Made by a program: the position numbers and the translations under genes. Below, one piece after another: positions 55,051 through 64,000 of a stretch of 64,000 nucleotides of DNA. Under the pieces are notes generated by a model. That model was not told where the DNA came from. It saw only the letters and a list, made by a program, of their open reading frames with translations, and made no database searches. How positions within the stretch are numbered: the first letter of the stretch is position 1; each line of letters begins with the position of its first letter. The stretch comes from Nephrocerus scutellatus (Eukaryota > Arthropoda > Insecta > Diptera > Pipunculidae): NCBI GenBank assembly GCA_947095585.1, contig OX352762.1:45185656-45249655 (forward strand), read 5' to 3'.

Positions 55051-55189
55051 GGGTTCATTTGTGCGTGAGCTAAGATTTCTCTCTATCTCTCCACCAAAAC
55101 CATGCAGCGCAGCCGACTGCGCAGCACACACCGCACACAGTCCATAAAGGGCGACGAATATCTGATGCCAGTATAGATTTTTAAAAAAT

Positions 55190-55490
55190 GTATAAGAGCC
55201 TTGAGGCCGAACCCGGGACCCGATCAGTACCAAATTTTCGAAAAAGTATTGTTTATTGAGTATACATATGTGTGTAAAATTTTTGTATGGGAGCCCAACC
55301 CCGCAGGCCGAGAGGCCTCAAAATTTAATAGAAAGTGTTGTCTCCGGAAATACACATGTGTGCAAAATTTCAATAAAATCGGGCCATTGGAAGTGGGTTA
55401 AAAATTGATCGCAAGATTCCACGACGAATGACAGACGTCCGACATCCGTGCCACGGGCAAGTGAAGTTAATATAGAGAATTTAAAAAATA
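55190..55490 (-). repeat. Family-G segment, inverted
   Basis: Contains ATACACATGTGTGCAAAAT, TTGGAAGTGGGTTAAAAATT, GATCGCAAGATTCCACGACG and TTAATATAGAGAATTT, as at the right end of copy 1. It is fused to the outer copy 4 right end at about 55495. Confidence 0.75.
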
Positions 55491-55580
55491 AAAAATGACC
55501 CAGGATCAAGGGGCTCCCATATCAATTGCTGCCATTAGAGAATTTAGATGAAAAATTTTAATTTTTATGGGTTGTTGTTT

Positions 55581-56254
55581 TTATTTGCCCAATTGGTCGC
55601 GTTCTTATTTTGAAGACTTGTAGCAATTTCACTACTATACTCAATTAACGAACTTATAATTTTTATGATAATACCGGATAACTTATCGGATTTTTTTCTG
55701 CATGGGCGCCAGTTATCGCGTTGGATTTGCGTGAGAGGAAAAAAATAAAACGCACACAAATTCTGATGTATATCAACTGAACAATTTTTTTTATTGTGTC
55801 TTCCTTTTATTACTTACAACTAATTACATAGCAATTATTACATTATTGGTTTACTTAGAACTAGATATTGCAACCTTGCAATATGCAAAGGTAAACATTT
55901 AAAGAATTTCACAATCGTAAATAGGCCAAATTGATTACAAGATATTGCAGCTTTGCAATAAGCAAAAGTGAGTACAAAATAAAATAAGCAAAACGTAATT
56001 ACAAAGCTACTGCAGCTTTGCAATAAGCAAAGCTGAGCATAACATAAATTTCACAATAAGCAAAAGGTACTTGTAATTACCCAATTCTAAAATTGGATCA
56101 AGCAATTCTTGCTCAAATTGTAGAAAGCAAAATGACATCGGAAAGGTATGTAAGAGGGAATCGGGAAATGGCGTGTTAATTGGTAAGATGCTATGGAAAA
56201 GGTATATGGGAGCGAATGGAGAGGACGTGTTAACTTGCATTCATACATGGGCTC
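55581..56254 (-). repeat. Family-J copy 2, outer part (leader start and LTR)
   Basis: Reverse complement of 49319-49985. Its possible primer region reads TGGCGCCCATGCAG on the minus strand, where copy 1 has TGGGGCCCATGCAG; the TGGCGCC form is likely original since most LTR primer sites start that way. Divergence from copy 1 is moderate. Confidence 0.7.
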
Positions 56255-56619
56255 AGTACATGCAAAGCTCTCTGCAAGACGAAGTAGGATAGTTATCCGT
56301 AGCTAAATTGATTTCAACGATGCTATTGCCAACAACAACAGCAGTGAAGATGCAAACAGACGTACATCATCAACCACAACGCCAAATGAGATGTATAGGG
56401 TTACTAACTTCCACATTTTTATTGCATTATTAACTGTTCCTTCTTTTCCTCCTTTTAAATTTAATTTTTTTTACAACTTCCTCTTCTTATATAATATTTC
56501 CTTCTAGAATTTTTTTGTAATATAATTGTTTTTCTATTACTTTAAAACATTTTACGAATAGTTTTTACACTGCTTCCCAATGGTCAAGGTAAGTCTTATA
56601 TCATTAAAGCTTGTACAAT
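56255..56619. other. Unassigned AT-rich DNA left of the BEL tandem
   Basis: No repeat partner, ORF or known motif recognised. It includes a CAACAACAACAGCAG tract near 56330. Confidence 0.4.
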
Positions 56620-57239
56620 TGTTCGATAGCTCAGTACAAAAACACAATGAACATGAAATTACAATGAAATGCACCAATAGATTGTTTAATTGAAAAGTGT
56701 ACTGTATTTTTTGATTTAATATAATTGGCACAAGAAAACAGAAACGCACTGGAAAAAATGATTGGTAACTGCTCTGCTCTGTTGCTTCAAAGTGAGTGAA
56801 AATGTATCTTTGCGCAATGCATTAGCGCAGTCGGCTCGGCTCGTCGAGGCACCAAAACCACCACCTTTTGTATGCAGTGAGGTGGTGAGAGCAGCGCAGC
56901 ATGTACAAGTAGAGCACACAGCGCTCAGTGCATAGCGTAGTCGGCTCGTCTCGTATGGTGTGATCGGCTTGATAGCTGCTGTCTGGTGTATTAGCACACA
57001 CGTAAATAGCGCACATTACTCGCCTGGCAGTGTAGCACCGTAATGTGGCCTGATGCATACAGGAAAATTATTGGCTGTACCAGCATGGCGTGATGTTTAG
57101 CAGTGTGGCTGGTATGGTTTTTTTTGCTCGTTGTTGCGCACTGCAATTTATCTCGCTATTGCTCTTTCCTTTTTCTCTTTGCACCGTGGAGCGAAATGTG
57201 ACTCCGGCACGGTGGAGCAATCCCTATGAATTCCTAACA
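56620..57239 (-). repeat. BEL copy A 3' LTR, 620 bp
   Basis: Near-identical to 60716-61336 with few substitutions and one or two indels. On the plus strand its edges are TGTTCGATAGCTCAG and GAATTCCTAACA. Confidence 0.93.
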
Positions 57240-57259
57240 CTCCCCCTGTTAAAGCCTCA

Positions 57260-58887
57260 GGTTTAACACCGCTCCGCTGGTTGTTTGTCCATGGGTAGCA
57301 CGCACAGCTTCTGCACCGGACGTCTTAGGCTCGTATGCTCCTATCGCACATCCGCGCTTCGCACAAGTCCATCTTCACCCTGGTGGACTGCAATGATTCG
57401 GCCAAGAGGCCAGGCTGTTGGCGGTGTGTTCTCTTCCTTCATGAGAACCAAATCGCCAACCTGGACGATCCCTTGAGGTTGGTTCCACTTAAATCGCTGC
57501 TGCAATGTGTGGAGATACTCCTTGCTCCATCTTTTCCAGAAGTGCTGTTGCATTTGCTGGATAGTGCTCCCGTCAACATGTCGTTCATGTAGAAATTATT
57601 CATAATGGCTCCATGTGCCATCGGATATTCATACATGTGGTCAGACGCACATTCGCACATTGCTCGTACTGCGTTGTAACTACTGGACGCCATTCCATAT
57701 GTCACGACGGTAAGCTCACGAAGAGGCTCGTTCGGGTTCTCTCTCCAGAAGATGCGCTGTAGATCCCATTGCTCAGGATTTACTTTGACTTGCCGAAACA
57801 TCTTTTAATGTCGGCTGTGACTCCAATCTTGAAGCGACGAAAGCGCGAAATAATCGTCGGTAGATCAGCTTGAAGTTTTGGCCCAGAAAACTGCACGTCG
57901 TTGAGAGAAACTCTACTGGTGGTTTTGCACGACGTGTCGAATACTACGCGAAACTTCTTGCTCACACAGTAGTGAGGGATGTAGTATATCTTTTCCTTAT
58001 CTTTAGGTGCTCTTGATACCGGCCGCATGTGGCCTAAAAGCTCGTACTCGCGCATGAATTGGACGTACTGCTCCTTCAGCTCTCTGTCCGCACATAATCT
58101 TTTTTCCAACTGGAAAAATCTTCTTACTGCTACTGCTCTGGAGTCGCCTAAACCTTCTGCACGAGATTTATAGGAATGGTGACCACGTAACGCCCTGTTC
58201 TGTTACGGTAGCAAGTCTTTTCGAAATTTGCTTGCACCCATTGGTCATCTTCTGGCTCTAATGTCGGAGTGCTCAATTCCTTTGATTTCCCAAAATTTCT
58301 TTAGGAGGTCCCGTAGATGCTCTACACCGGGATGTTCTATGCCCATCATTACACATGCTGTTCGATCTAGATTGGACCTGGATTTTCCAAAAACTATCCC
58401 TCCCAGATGTGTGTCTTACGCTGTCAATCCAGATTCCAGCCGTTGGATGTTGCTCTTTATGATTTCTGCCCATATGGGAGCTCCAAGCTGCATCTCAAAT
58501 CGGCCAGGTTCGTAGTACTTGGGGTCTGCCAATCTCATGTAGTCGCTGCTCATATTAGGCGATGCTCGAAGATGCCGCGCGCACTGCACTCGTCAACTGC
58601 ACTTTGACGTCTGCTCCGACACCGTGTAGTGTCAGGTGACTCCTAAATATTCTGAGTCCCAACCTCTGCACGCACTGCTCAGTAATTAAGTTGACCTGGC
58701 TCCCGGTGTCTAGTAGGGCTCTCGAAACTGCACTCGTCCCTGTTTTGCACTGCACGCTCACACGTGCTGTCGCCAGTAAAGCACGGCCGACGACATCGTG
58801 AAACTGCTCCCCTGCTCCTGCGCTGATGGCGTCGCTACCATAGGAGCATTGCTCTGCGACTGGTCCCTGCTGCTCTGCAGGTGGCAT
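57260..58887 (-). pseudogene. pol: BEL copy A pol remnant: protease, partial RT, integrase tail
   Basis: The protease has SRALLDTGSQVNLITEQCVQ (58887-58555). RT-leading sequence follows in broken frames (LGGIVFGKSRSNLD, then 58109-57780 with RFFQLEKRLCADRELKEQYV, YYIPHYCVSKKFRVVFD and VTADIK). After a frameshift near 57790, RT continues (FRQVKVNPEQWDLQRIFWR, VTYGMASSSYNAVRA) to FYMNDMLTGA, where a YVDD-like box is expected, and ends. An integrase C-terminal piece follows (57553-57341: QQHFWKRWSKEYLHTLQQR, VGDLVLMKEEN, WPLGRIIAVHQG). An extra 1-bp loss near 58170 distinguishes copy A from copy B. Confidence 0.88.
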
Positions 58888-58989
58888 GGACGATGATTTC
58901 TACTCTGCCTTCCGTGCGGCGGGCTCCGCTGCGTTGGCTCCTGCTACCGGTTGTTGGAGCGGCCACAATATGCTGTTGTGCTTCACGTT

Positions 58990-60318
58990 TCACCGCCGAC
59001 ACGGTCCCCTACTGCAAGTACTGGACAAGTGTCCAGTCTGGAGGCAATTCAGGCAAAGATCCCATGCTCGCACTCTGCTGCTTGGCACTGACATCACCAA
59101 GAAGTCCTTGCATCGGTACAGTGGATGGGGGCCACTGCATGCTGGGCACTTGATTGGCGTAGTTGTCTTTGGGCGGTAGCCCTCGCTCTGGTTACCGCGT
59201 GCTCTGGGATAGGGTGCATAGCTTGCTCTTGGGAAGCTCTTCCCCTGCTGCTCAACCTCGAAAAGTGATGACTCTAAGACACTTGCACGTCGCTCCAGGA
59301 ACAGGAAGAATACCTCTAGCGTTGTGAGCCGGCGCACATCGGCCCTGCTCATTTGCCATGCGTGATTTGTCTTCGGATCAAGCCTCGCCCTGAGCATGTT
59401 CACGATGATTGGGTCCCATGTACTGATGTCAAGGCCCAAAACGCGCAAAGAGCTCAAATGCACATTTGTCTCATTTATCAAATCTCGGATGCCACGTGCG
59501 CCTACATCTTGAGAAGAGAGCTTTGGCATCGCATGTAGCGCATGCAAGTGCGCGTCTACGATGCTCTGCACGTTGTCGTAGACGTCGTTGAGCTTTGCCC
59601 AGGCTTCCGCATAATTCGCGTCGGTAACCTGCCAACAGCTTATCAGCCTTGCGGGGGGTCCTTCTAGTGCGAGTTTGAGCTCGCGCATCTTGCTGACCTC
59701 TGCCATCATGCTGTTGTTTTGCACCTCGGTGATGAACTGGTCCCGAAATTCGCGCCATCTTGTGTAGTCGCCTTTGAACGTGACGATCTTGGTCGGTCGC
59801 TCTTGCCGCACCTGGTTGATGTTCGGTGAATGTGCTGCTTCGGCTGCGCTGTTTGCGGGCTCACGGTCGAGGTCCGCTATTCTAGCCCGAATTTTTGCTA
59901 GTTCATCCTCGATCATGGTCAGGTAATCCGCATGTACCTCGAGAATGTCTTCGTCGGCCGCCTGGTCGACTATCTTGAGATGCTCCTCCATCAACTTGGC
60001 GAAGGCAGTTTCCACCGCTGCTGCTTTAATTTTTAACAGTGCAGCGTCTGCATCAGCGAATTCATTTGAGGCTACGAAAGCCGCAGCTCTCGCCAATGAT
60101 GAGCGGTAGACGTTTCTGCGCGCTACGTCGGCCATTTTGTTCCACTTCATAGAAATGTATGTTGCACTAACTGTTTTTAGTCTAGCGGTCCTGAGCACTG
60201 TCGCTTGAAAAAAATTACACGCTTTGCCTTTTCTGCCCGTTAGACCAACGGCATTTTGCAGCAACTCATGTCGACCCTTCGAAAGTTGCTGCAAACGTCG
60301 GATGGAATCAAAAGACAA
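58990..60318 (-). CDS. gag: BEL copy A Gag, 442 aa, open
   Basis: Intact BEL/Pao Gag. The N-terminal region is rich in Ala and charged helices (about 60-150, likely coiled coil). The capsid-like part has IVTFKGDYTRWREFRDQF at about 170, RELKLALEGPPARL and WAKLNDVYDN. The C-terminal zinc region has CPACSGPHPLYRC and CLNCLQTGHLSSTC. It ends with TGA at 58990. The same frame continues after this stop and a second stop (TAG) into the protease. Start: the first Met at 60318; a later start, near MKWNKMADVARRN, is possible. Gag could be made and might package RNAs of related elements. Confidence 0.9.
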   Translation of the reverse strand: MSFDSIRRLQQLSKGRHELLQNAVGLTGRKGKACNFFQATVLRTARLKTVSATYISMKWNKMADVARRNVYRSSLARAAAFVASNEFADADAALLKIKAAAVETAFAKLMEEHLKIVDQAADEDILEVHADYLTMIEDELAKIRARIADLDREPANSAAEAAHSPNINQVRQERPTKIVTFKGDYTRWREFRDQFITEVQNNSMMAEVSKMRELKLALEGPPARLISCWQVTDANYAEAWAKLNDVYDNVQSIVDAHLHALHAMPKLSSQDVGARGIRDLINETNVHLSSLRVLGLDISTWDPIIVNMLRARLDPKTNHAWQMSRADVRRLTTLEVFFLFLERRASVLESSLFEVEQQGKSFPRASYAPYPRARGNQSEGYRPKTTTPIKCPACSGPHPLYRCKDFLVMSVPSSRVRAWDLCLNCLQTGHLSSTCSRGPCRR

Positions 60319-60715
60319 GCGGCTTAATTTTCAGCACTGGTAATTGCAAAAGAAAAAATGCCAAAAAAAACTTTGCACTGAAGTGAATTTTTATGTGCAG
60401 TTATTTCGCACTTGTGAATGCTAACTGCGCAATTATTGTTCCGCTGAAAACTTGCACAATTTTGTTGTTGTTTGCACTAGATTTGCACAATTTTGTTTTC
60501 GCACTGAAACTGTTTTATTTTTGCACTATTTTAATGTTTTTCTTCGCACTGATGATTCTGCTCGAATTTAAAACGTGCTTGCCTTTAATTTTCGCACTGA
60601 AATGTAAATTTCGCGCTATTTAATGTTTTGTAATTTTTCACTAAATTTGCACAATTTAATTTTGCATTAAAAAAATCTTGCTTTGCACTGTTTTATACGG
60701 CTCGCAAGGATCAAA
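60319..60715 (-). other. Leader of BEL copy A
   Basis: Between the central LTR and gag. On the minus strand TTTGATCCTTGCGAGCC follows the LTR end and is the candidate primer site; its tRNA is not assigned. On the plus strand the word TTTGCACT or TTCGCACT recurs many times (60375-60690), a loose repeat. Confidence 0.6.
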
Positions 60716-61336
60716 TGTTCGATAGCTCAGTACAAAAACACAATGAAAATGAAATTACAATGAAAATGCATCATTAGATTGTTTAATTGAAAAGTGGACT
60801 GTATTTTTTGATTTAATATAATTGGCACAAGGAAAAAGAAACGCACTGGAAAAAATGATTGGTAACTGCTCTGCTCTGTTGCTTCAAAGTGAGTGAAAAT
60901 GTATCTTTGCGCAATGCATTAGCGCAGTCGGCTCGGCTCGTCGAGGCACCAAAACCACCACCTTTTGTATGTAGTGAGGTGGTGAGAGCAGCGCAGCATG
61001 TACAAGTAGAGCACACAGCGCTCAGTGCATAGCGCAGTCGACTCGTCTCGTGTGGCGTGATCGGTTTGATAGCTGCTGTCTGGTGTATTAGCACACACGT
61101 AAATAGCGCACATTACTCGCCTGGCAGTGTAGCACCGTAATGTGGCCTGATGCATACAGGAAAATTATTGGCTGTACCAGCATGGCGTGATGTTTAGCAG
61201 TGTGGCTGGTATGGTTTTTTTTGCTCGTTGTTGCGCACTGCAATTTATCTCGCTATTGCTCTTTCCTTTTTCTCTTTGCACCGTGGAGCGAAATGTGACT
61301 CCGGCACGGTGGAGCAATCCCTATGAATTCCTAACA
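60716..61336 (-). repeat. Central BEL LTR shared by copies A and B, 621 bp
   Basis: It serves as the 5' LTR of copy A and the 3' LTR of copy B; no other sequence lies between the copies. Such LTR-internal-LTR-internal tandems arise by unequal exchange between LTRs. Confidence 0.93.
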
Positions 61337-61356
61337 CTCCCCCTGTTAAAGCCTCA

Positions 61357-62985
61357 GGTTTAACACCGCTCCGCTGGTTGTTTGTCCATGGGTAGCACGC
61401 ACAGCTTCTGCACCGGACGTCTTAGGCTCGTATGCTCCTATCGCACATCCGCGCTTCGCACAAGTCCATCTTCACCCTGGTGGACTGCAATGATTCGGCC
61501 AAGAGGCCAGGCTGTTGGCGGTGTGTTCTCTTCCTTCATGAGAACCAAATCGCCAACCTGGACGATCCCTTGAGGTTGGTTCCACTTAAATCGCTGCTGC
61601 AATGTGTGGAGATACTCCTTGCTCCATCTTTTCCAGAAGTGCTGTTGCATTTGCTGGATAGTGCTCCCGTCAACATGTCGTTCATGTAGAAATTATTCAT
61701 AATGGCTCCATGTGCCATCGGATATTCATACATGTGGTCAGACGCACATTCGCACATTGCTCGTACTGCGTTGTAACTACTGGACGCCATTCCATATGTC
61801 ACGACGGTAAGCTCACGAAGAGGCTCGTTCGGGTTCTCTCTCCAGAAGATGCGCTGTAGATCCCATTGCTCAGGATTTACTTTGACTTGCCGAAACATCT
61901 TTTAATGTCGGCTGTGACTCCAATCTTGAAGCGACGAAAGCGCGAAATAATCGTCGGTAGATCAGCTTGAAGTTTTGGCCCAGAAAACTGCACGTCGTTG
62001 AGAGAAACTCTACTGGTGGTTTTGCACGACGTGTCGAATACTACGCGAAACTTCTTGCTCACACAGTAGTGAGGGATGTAGTATATCTTTTCCTTATCTT
62101 TAGGTGCTCTTGATACCGGCCGCATGTGGCCTAAAAGCTCGTACTCGCGCATGAATTGGACGTACTGCTCCTTCAGCTCTCTGTCCGCACATAATCTTTT
62201 TTCCAACTGGAAAAATCTTCTTACTGCTACTGCTCTGGAGTCGCCTAAACCTTCTGCACGAGAATTTATAGGAATGGTGACCACGTAACGCCCTGTTCTG
62301 TCACGGTAGCAAGTCTTTTCGAAATTTGCTTGCACCCATTGGTCATCTTCTGGCTCTAATGTCGGAGTGCTCAATTCCTTTGATTTCCCAAAATTTCTTT
62401 AGGAGGTCCCGTAGATGCTCTACACCGGGATGTTCTATGCCCATCATTACACATGCTGTTCGATCTAGATTGGACCTGGATTTTCCAAAAACTATCCCTC
62501 CCAGATGTGTGTCTTACGCTGTCAATCCAGATTCCAGCCGTTGGATGTTGCTCTTTATGATTTCTGCCCATATGGGAGCTCCAAGCTGCATCTCAAATCG
62601 GCCAGGTTCGTAGTACTTGGGGTCTACCAATCTCATGTAGTCGCTGCTCATATTAGGCGATGCTCGAAGATGCCGCACGCACTGCACTCGTCAACTGCAC
62701 TTTGACGTCTGCTCCGACACCGTGTAGTGTCAGGTGACTCCTAAATATTCTGAGTCCCAACCTCTGCACGCACTGCTCAGTAATTAAGTTGACCTGGCTC
62801 CCGGTGTCTAGTAGGGCTCTCGAAACTGCACTCGTCCCTGTTTTGCACTGCACGCTCACACGTGCTGTCGCCAGTAAAGCACGGCCGACGACATCGTGAA
62901 ACTGCTCCCCTGCTCCTGCGCTGATGGCGTCGCTACCATAGGAGCATTGCTCTGCGACTGGTCCCTGCTGCTCTGCAGGTGGCAT
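61357..62985 (-). pseudogene. pol: BEL copy B pol remnant
   Basis: Same parts as in copy A: protease (62985-62653), RT pieces and integrase tail. The frame 62374-61877 (165 codons, with VQANFEKTCYRDRTGRYVVT) is longer than in copy A because copy B keeps one base lost from copy A near 58170, so copy B is the less damaged of the two. The RT frameshift near 61890 is shared. Confidence 0.88.
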
Positions 62986-63087
62986 GGACGATGATTTCTA
63001 CTCTGCCTTCCGTGCGGCGGGCTCCGCTGCGTTGGCTCCTGCTACCGGTTGTTGGAGCGGGCACAATATGCTGTTGTGCTTCACGTT

Positions 63088-64000
63088 TCACCGCCGACAC
63101 GGTCCCCTACTGCAAGTACTGGACAAGTGTCCAGTCTGGAGGCAATTCAGGCAAAGATCCCATGCTCGCACTCTGCTGCTTGGCACTGACATCACCAAGA
63201 AGTCCTTGCATCGGTACAGTGGATGGGGGCCACTGCATGCTGGGCACTTGATTGGCGTAGTTGTCTTTGGGCGGTAGCCCTCGCTCTGGTTACCGCGTGC
63301 TCTGGGATAGGGTGCATAGCTTGCTCTTGGGAAGCTCTTCCCCTGCTGCTCAACCTCGAAAAGTAATGACTCTAAGACACTTGCACGTCGCTCCAGGAAC
63401 AGGAAGAATACCTCTAGCGTTGTGAGCCGGCGCACATCGGCCCTGCTCATTTGCCATGCGTGATTTGTCTTCGGATCAAGCCTCGCCCTGAGCATGTTCA
63501 CGATGATTGGGTCCCATGTACTGATGTCAAGGCCCAAAACGCGCAAAGAGCTCAAATGCACATTTGTCTCATTTATCAAATCTCGGATGCCACGTGCGCC
63601 TACATCTTGAGAAGAGAGCTTTGGCATCGCATGTAGCGCATGCAAGTGCGCGTCTACGATGCTCTGCACGTTGTCGTAGACGTCGTTGAGCTTTGCCCAG
63701 GCTTCCGCATAATTCGCGTCGGTAACCTGCCAACGGCTTATCAGCCTTGCGGGGGGTCCTTCTAGTGCGAGTTTGAGCTCGCGCATCTTGCTGACCTCTG
63801 CCATCATGCTGTTGTTTTGCACCTCGGTGATGAACTGGTCCCGAAATTCGCGCCATCTTGTGTAGTCGCCTTTGAACGTGACGATCTTGGTCGGTCGCTC
63901 TTGCCGCACCTGGTTGATGTTCGGTGAATGTGCTGCTTCGGCTGCGCTGTTTGCGGGCTCACGATCGAGGTCCGCTATTCTAGCCCGAATTTTTGCTAGT
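63088..64000 (-). CDS. gag: BEL copy B Gag, partial (N-terminus outside the window)
   Basis: Open from the right window edge to the stop at 63088. Differs from copy A Gag by a few residues (for example ISRWQVT instead of ISCWQVT, and SLLFEVEQ instead of SSLFEVEQ). The same zinc region is present. Confidence 0.9.
   Translation of the reverse strand, partial: LAKIRARIADLDREPANSAAEAAHSPNINQVRQERPTKIVTFKGDYTRWREFRDQFITEVQNNSMMAEVSKMRELKLALEGPPARLISRWQVTDANYAEAWAKLNDVYDNVQSIVDAHLHALHAMPKLSSQDVGARGIRDLINETNVHLSSLRVLGLDISTWDPIIVNMLRARLDPKTNHAWQMSRADVRRLTTLEVFFLFLERRASVLESLLFEVEQQGKSFPRASYAPYPRARGNQSEGYRPKTTTPIKCPACSGPHPLYRCKDFLVMSVPSSRVRAWDLCLNCLQTGHLSSTCSRGPCRR

Larger units (their letters stand above)
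51066..55580 (+). mobile_element. Family-G element, copy 4, composite and expanded by nested insertions
   Basis: Left end AAATTCTCTATATTAACTTC at 51066 and right end TTTTAATTTTTATGGGTTGT at 55580 split a family-J repeat whose two sides join cleanly in copy 1. Inside are a LINE (51157-54290), a foldback element (54336-55050), a family-G segment in opposite orientation (55190-55490) and 55051-55189, which I cannot assign. The order of events inside is not fully resolved. Confidence 0.7.
56620..61336 (-). mobile_element. Internally deleted BEL/Pao element, copy A
   Basis: LTRs at 56620-57239 (3') and 60716-61336 (5') in minus orientation, with ends TGTTAGGAATTC...ATCGAACA. Between: leader, gag (60318-58990), protease (58887-58555), the RT N-terminal part, then a junction straight to the integrase C-terminus. 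RNase H and most of integrase are absent. At 4.7 kb against the usual 6-8 kb or more of BEL elements, it is a non-autonomous derivative. Confidence 0.9.
61337..64000 (-). mobile_element. Internally deleted BEL/Pao element, copy B, runs off the window
   Basis: Nearly identical to 57240-59902 at an offset of 4097 to 4098 bp, with the same RT-to-integrase deletion junction and the same RT frameshift. The 5' LTR lies beyond the window. Confidence 0.93.

Noticed and set aside
59353..59758. ORFs of 61 and 95 codons within BEL gag
   Set aside because: Shadow frames of the intact Gag reading frame.

Overview
The window looks like a transposon-dense stretch of an insect genome, most likely a fly and possibly a fruit fly. 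That is an inference from the element types: an errantivirus-like gypsy relic with an env region, a second Ty3/Gypsy type with a lysine-tRNA primer site, BEL/Pao elements, Jockey, RTE-like and CR1-group LINEs, a Helitron and a mariner remnant. No host gene, tRNA or rRNA is recognised. Almost every protein-like stretch belongs to a mobile element, and most are broken.

Layout. 1-581 is an (AAAC)n microsatellite. 582-8773 is a young Ty3/Gypsy element with near-identical LTRs, an intact gag, a textbook -1 frameshift signal between gag and pol, and an integrase broken near 5440; its 3' LTR runs into a 200-N gap (8774-8973). 8974-13079 holds a dispersed repeat, A-rich DNA, a triplicated lysine-tRNA primer-site/leader unit beside a probable LTR, and a 366-bp mariner remnant. 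13080-17002 is a second LTR element (minus strand) in which most of pol has been lost and a 50-bp minisatellite sits in its place. 18187-18855 is a second copy of the dispersed repeat, followed by a dead RTE-like LINE (18870-21600).

21590-49063 is a deep nest. An old errantivirus-like element (minus strand) was split by a BEL/Pao element (24231-46172, plus strand) flanked by the 5-bp duplication GTATC. Into that BEL element were inserted a Helitron (24492-30623, in its 5' LTR), three copies of a non-coding repeat element called family G here (30814-31550, 34669-35494, 45512-45860), a CR1-group LINE (32285-33957, minus) and a Jockey-clade LINE (38600-43513) with a 14-bp target-site duplication.

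49150-56254 is a second nest. Two inverted copies of an LTR-type repeat (family J) face each other; the right one is split by a composite family-G insertion (51066-55580) which holds a LINE (51157-54290, minus) and a 715-bp foldback element (54336-55050). 56620-64000 holds two tandem copies (about 4.1 kb period, sharing an LTR) of an internally deleted BEL/Pao element on the minus strand with an open gag.

There is no host pathway here. The functional story is element biology: translational recoding, internal deletion derivatives, internal tandem arrays and successive insertion. The nested, truncated, mixed-strand content would suit heterochromatin or a piRNA source locus, but the sequence alone cannot show that.
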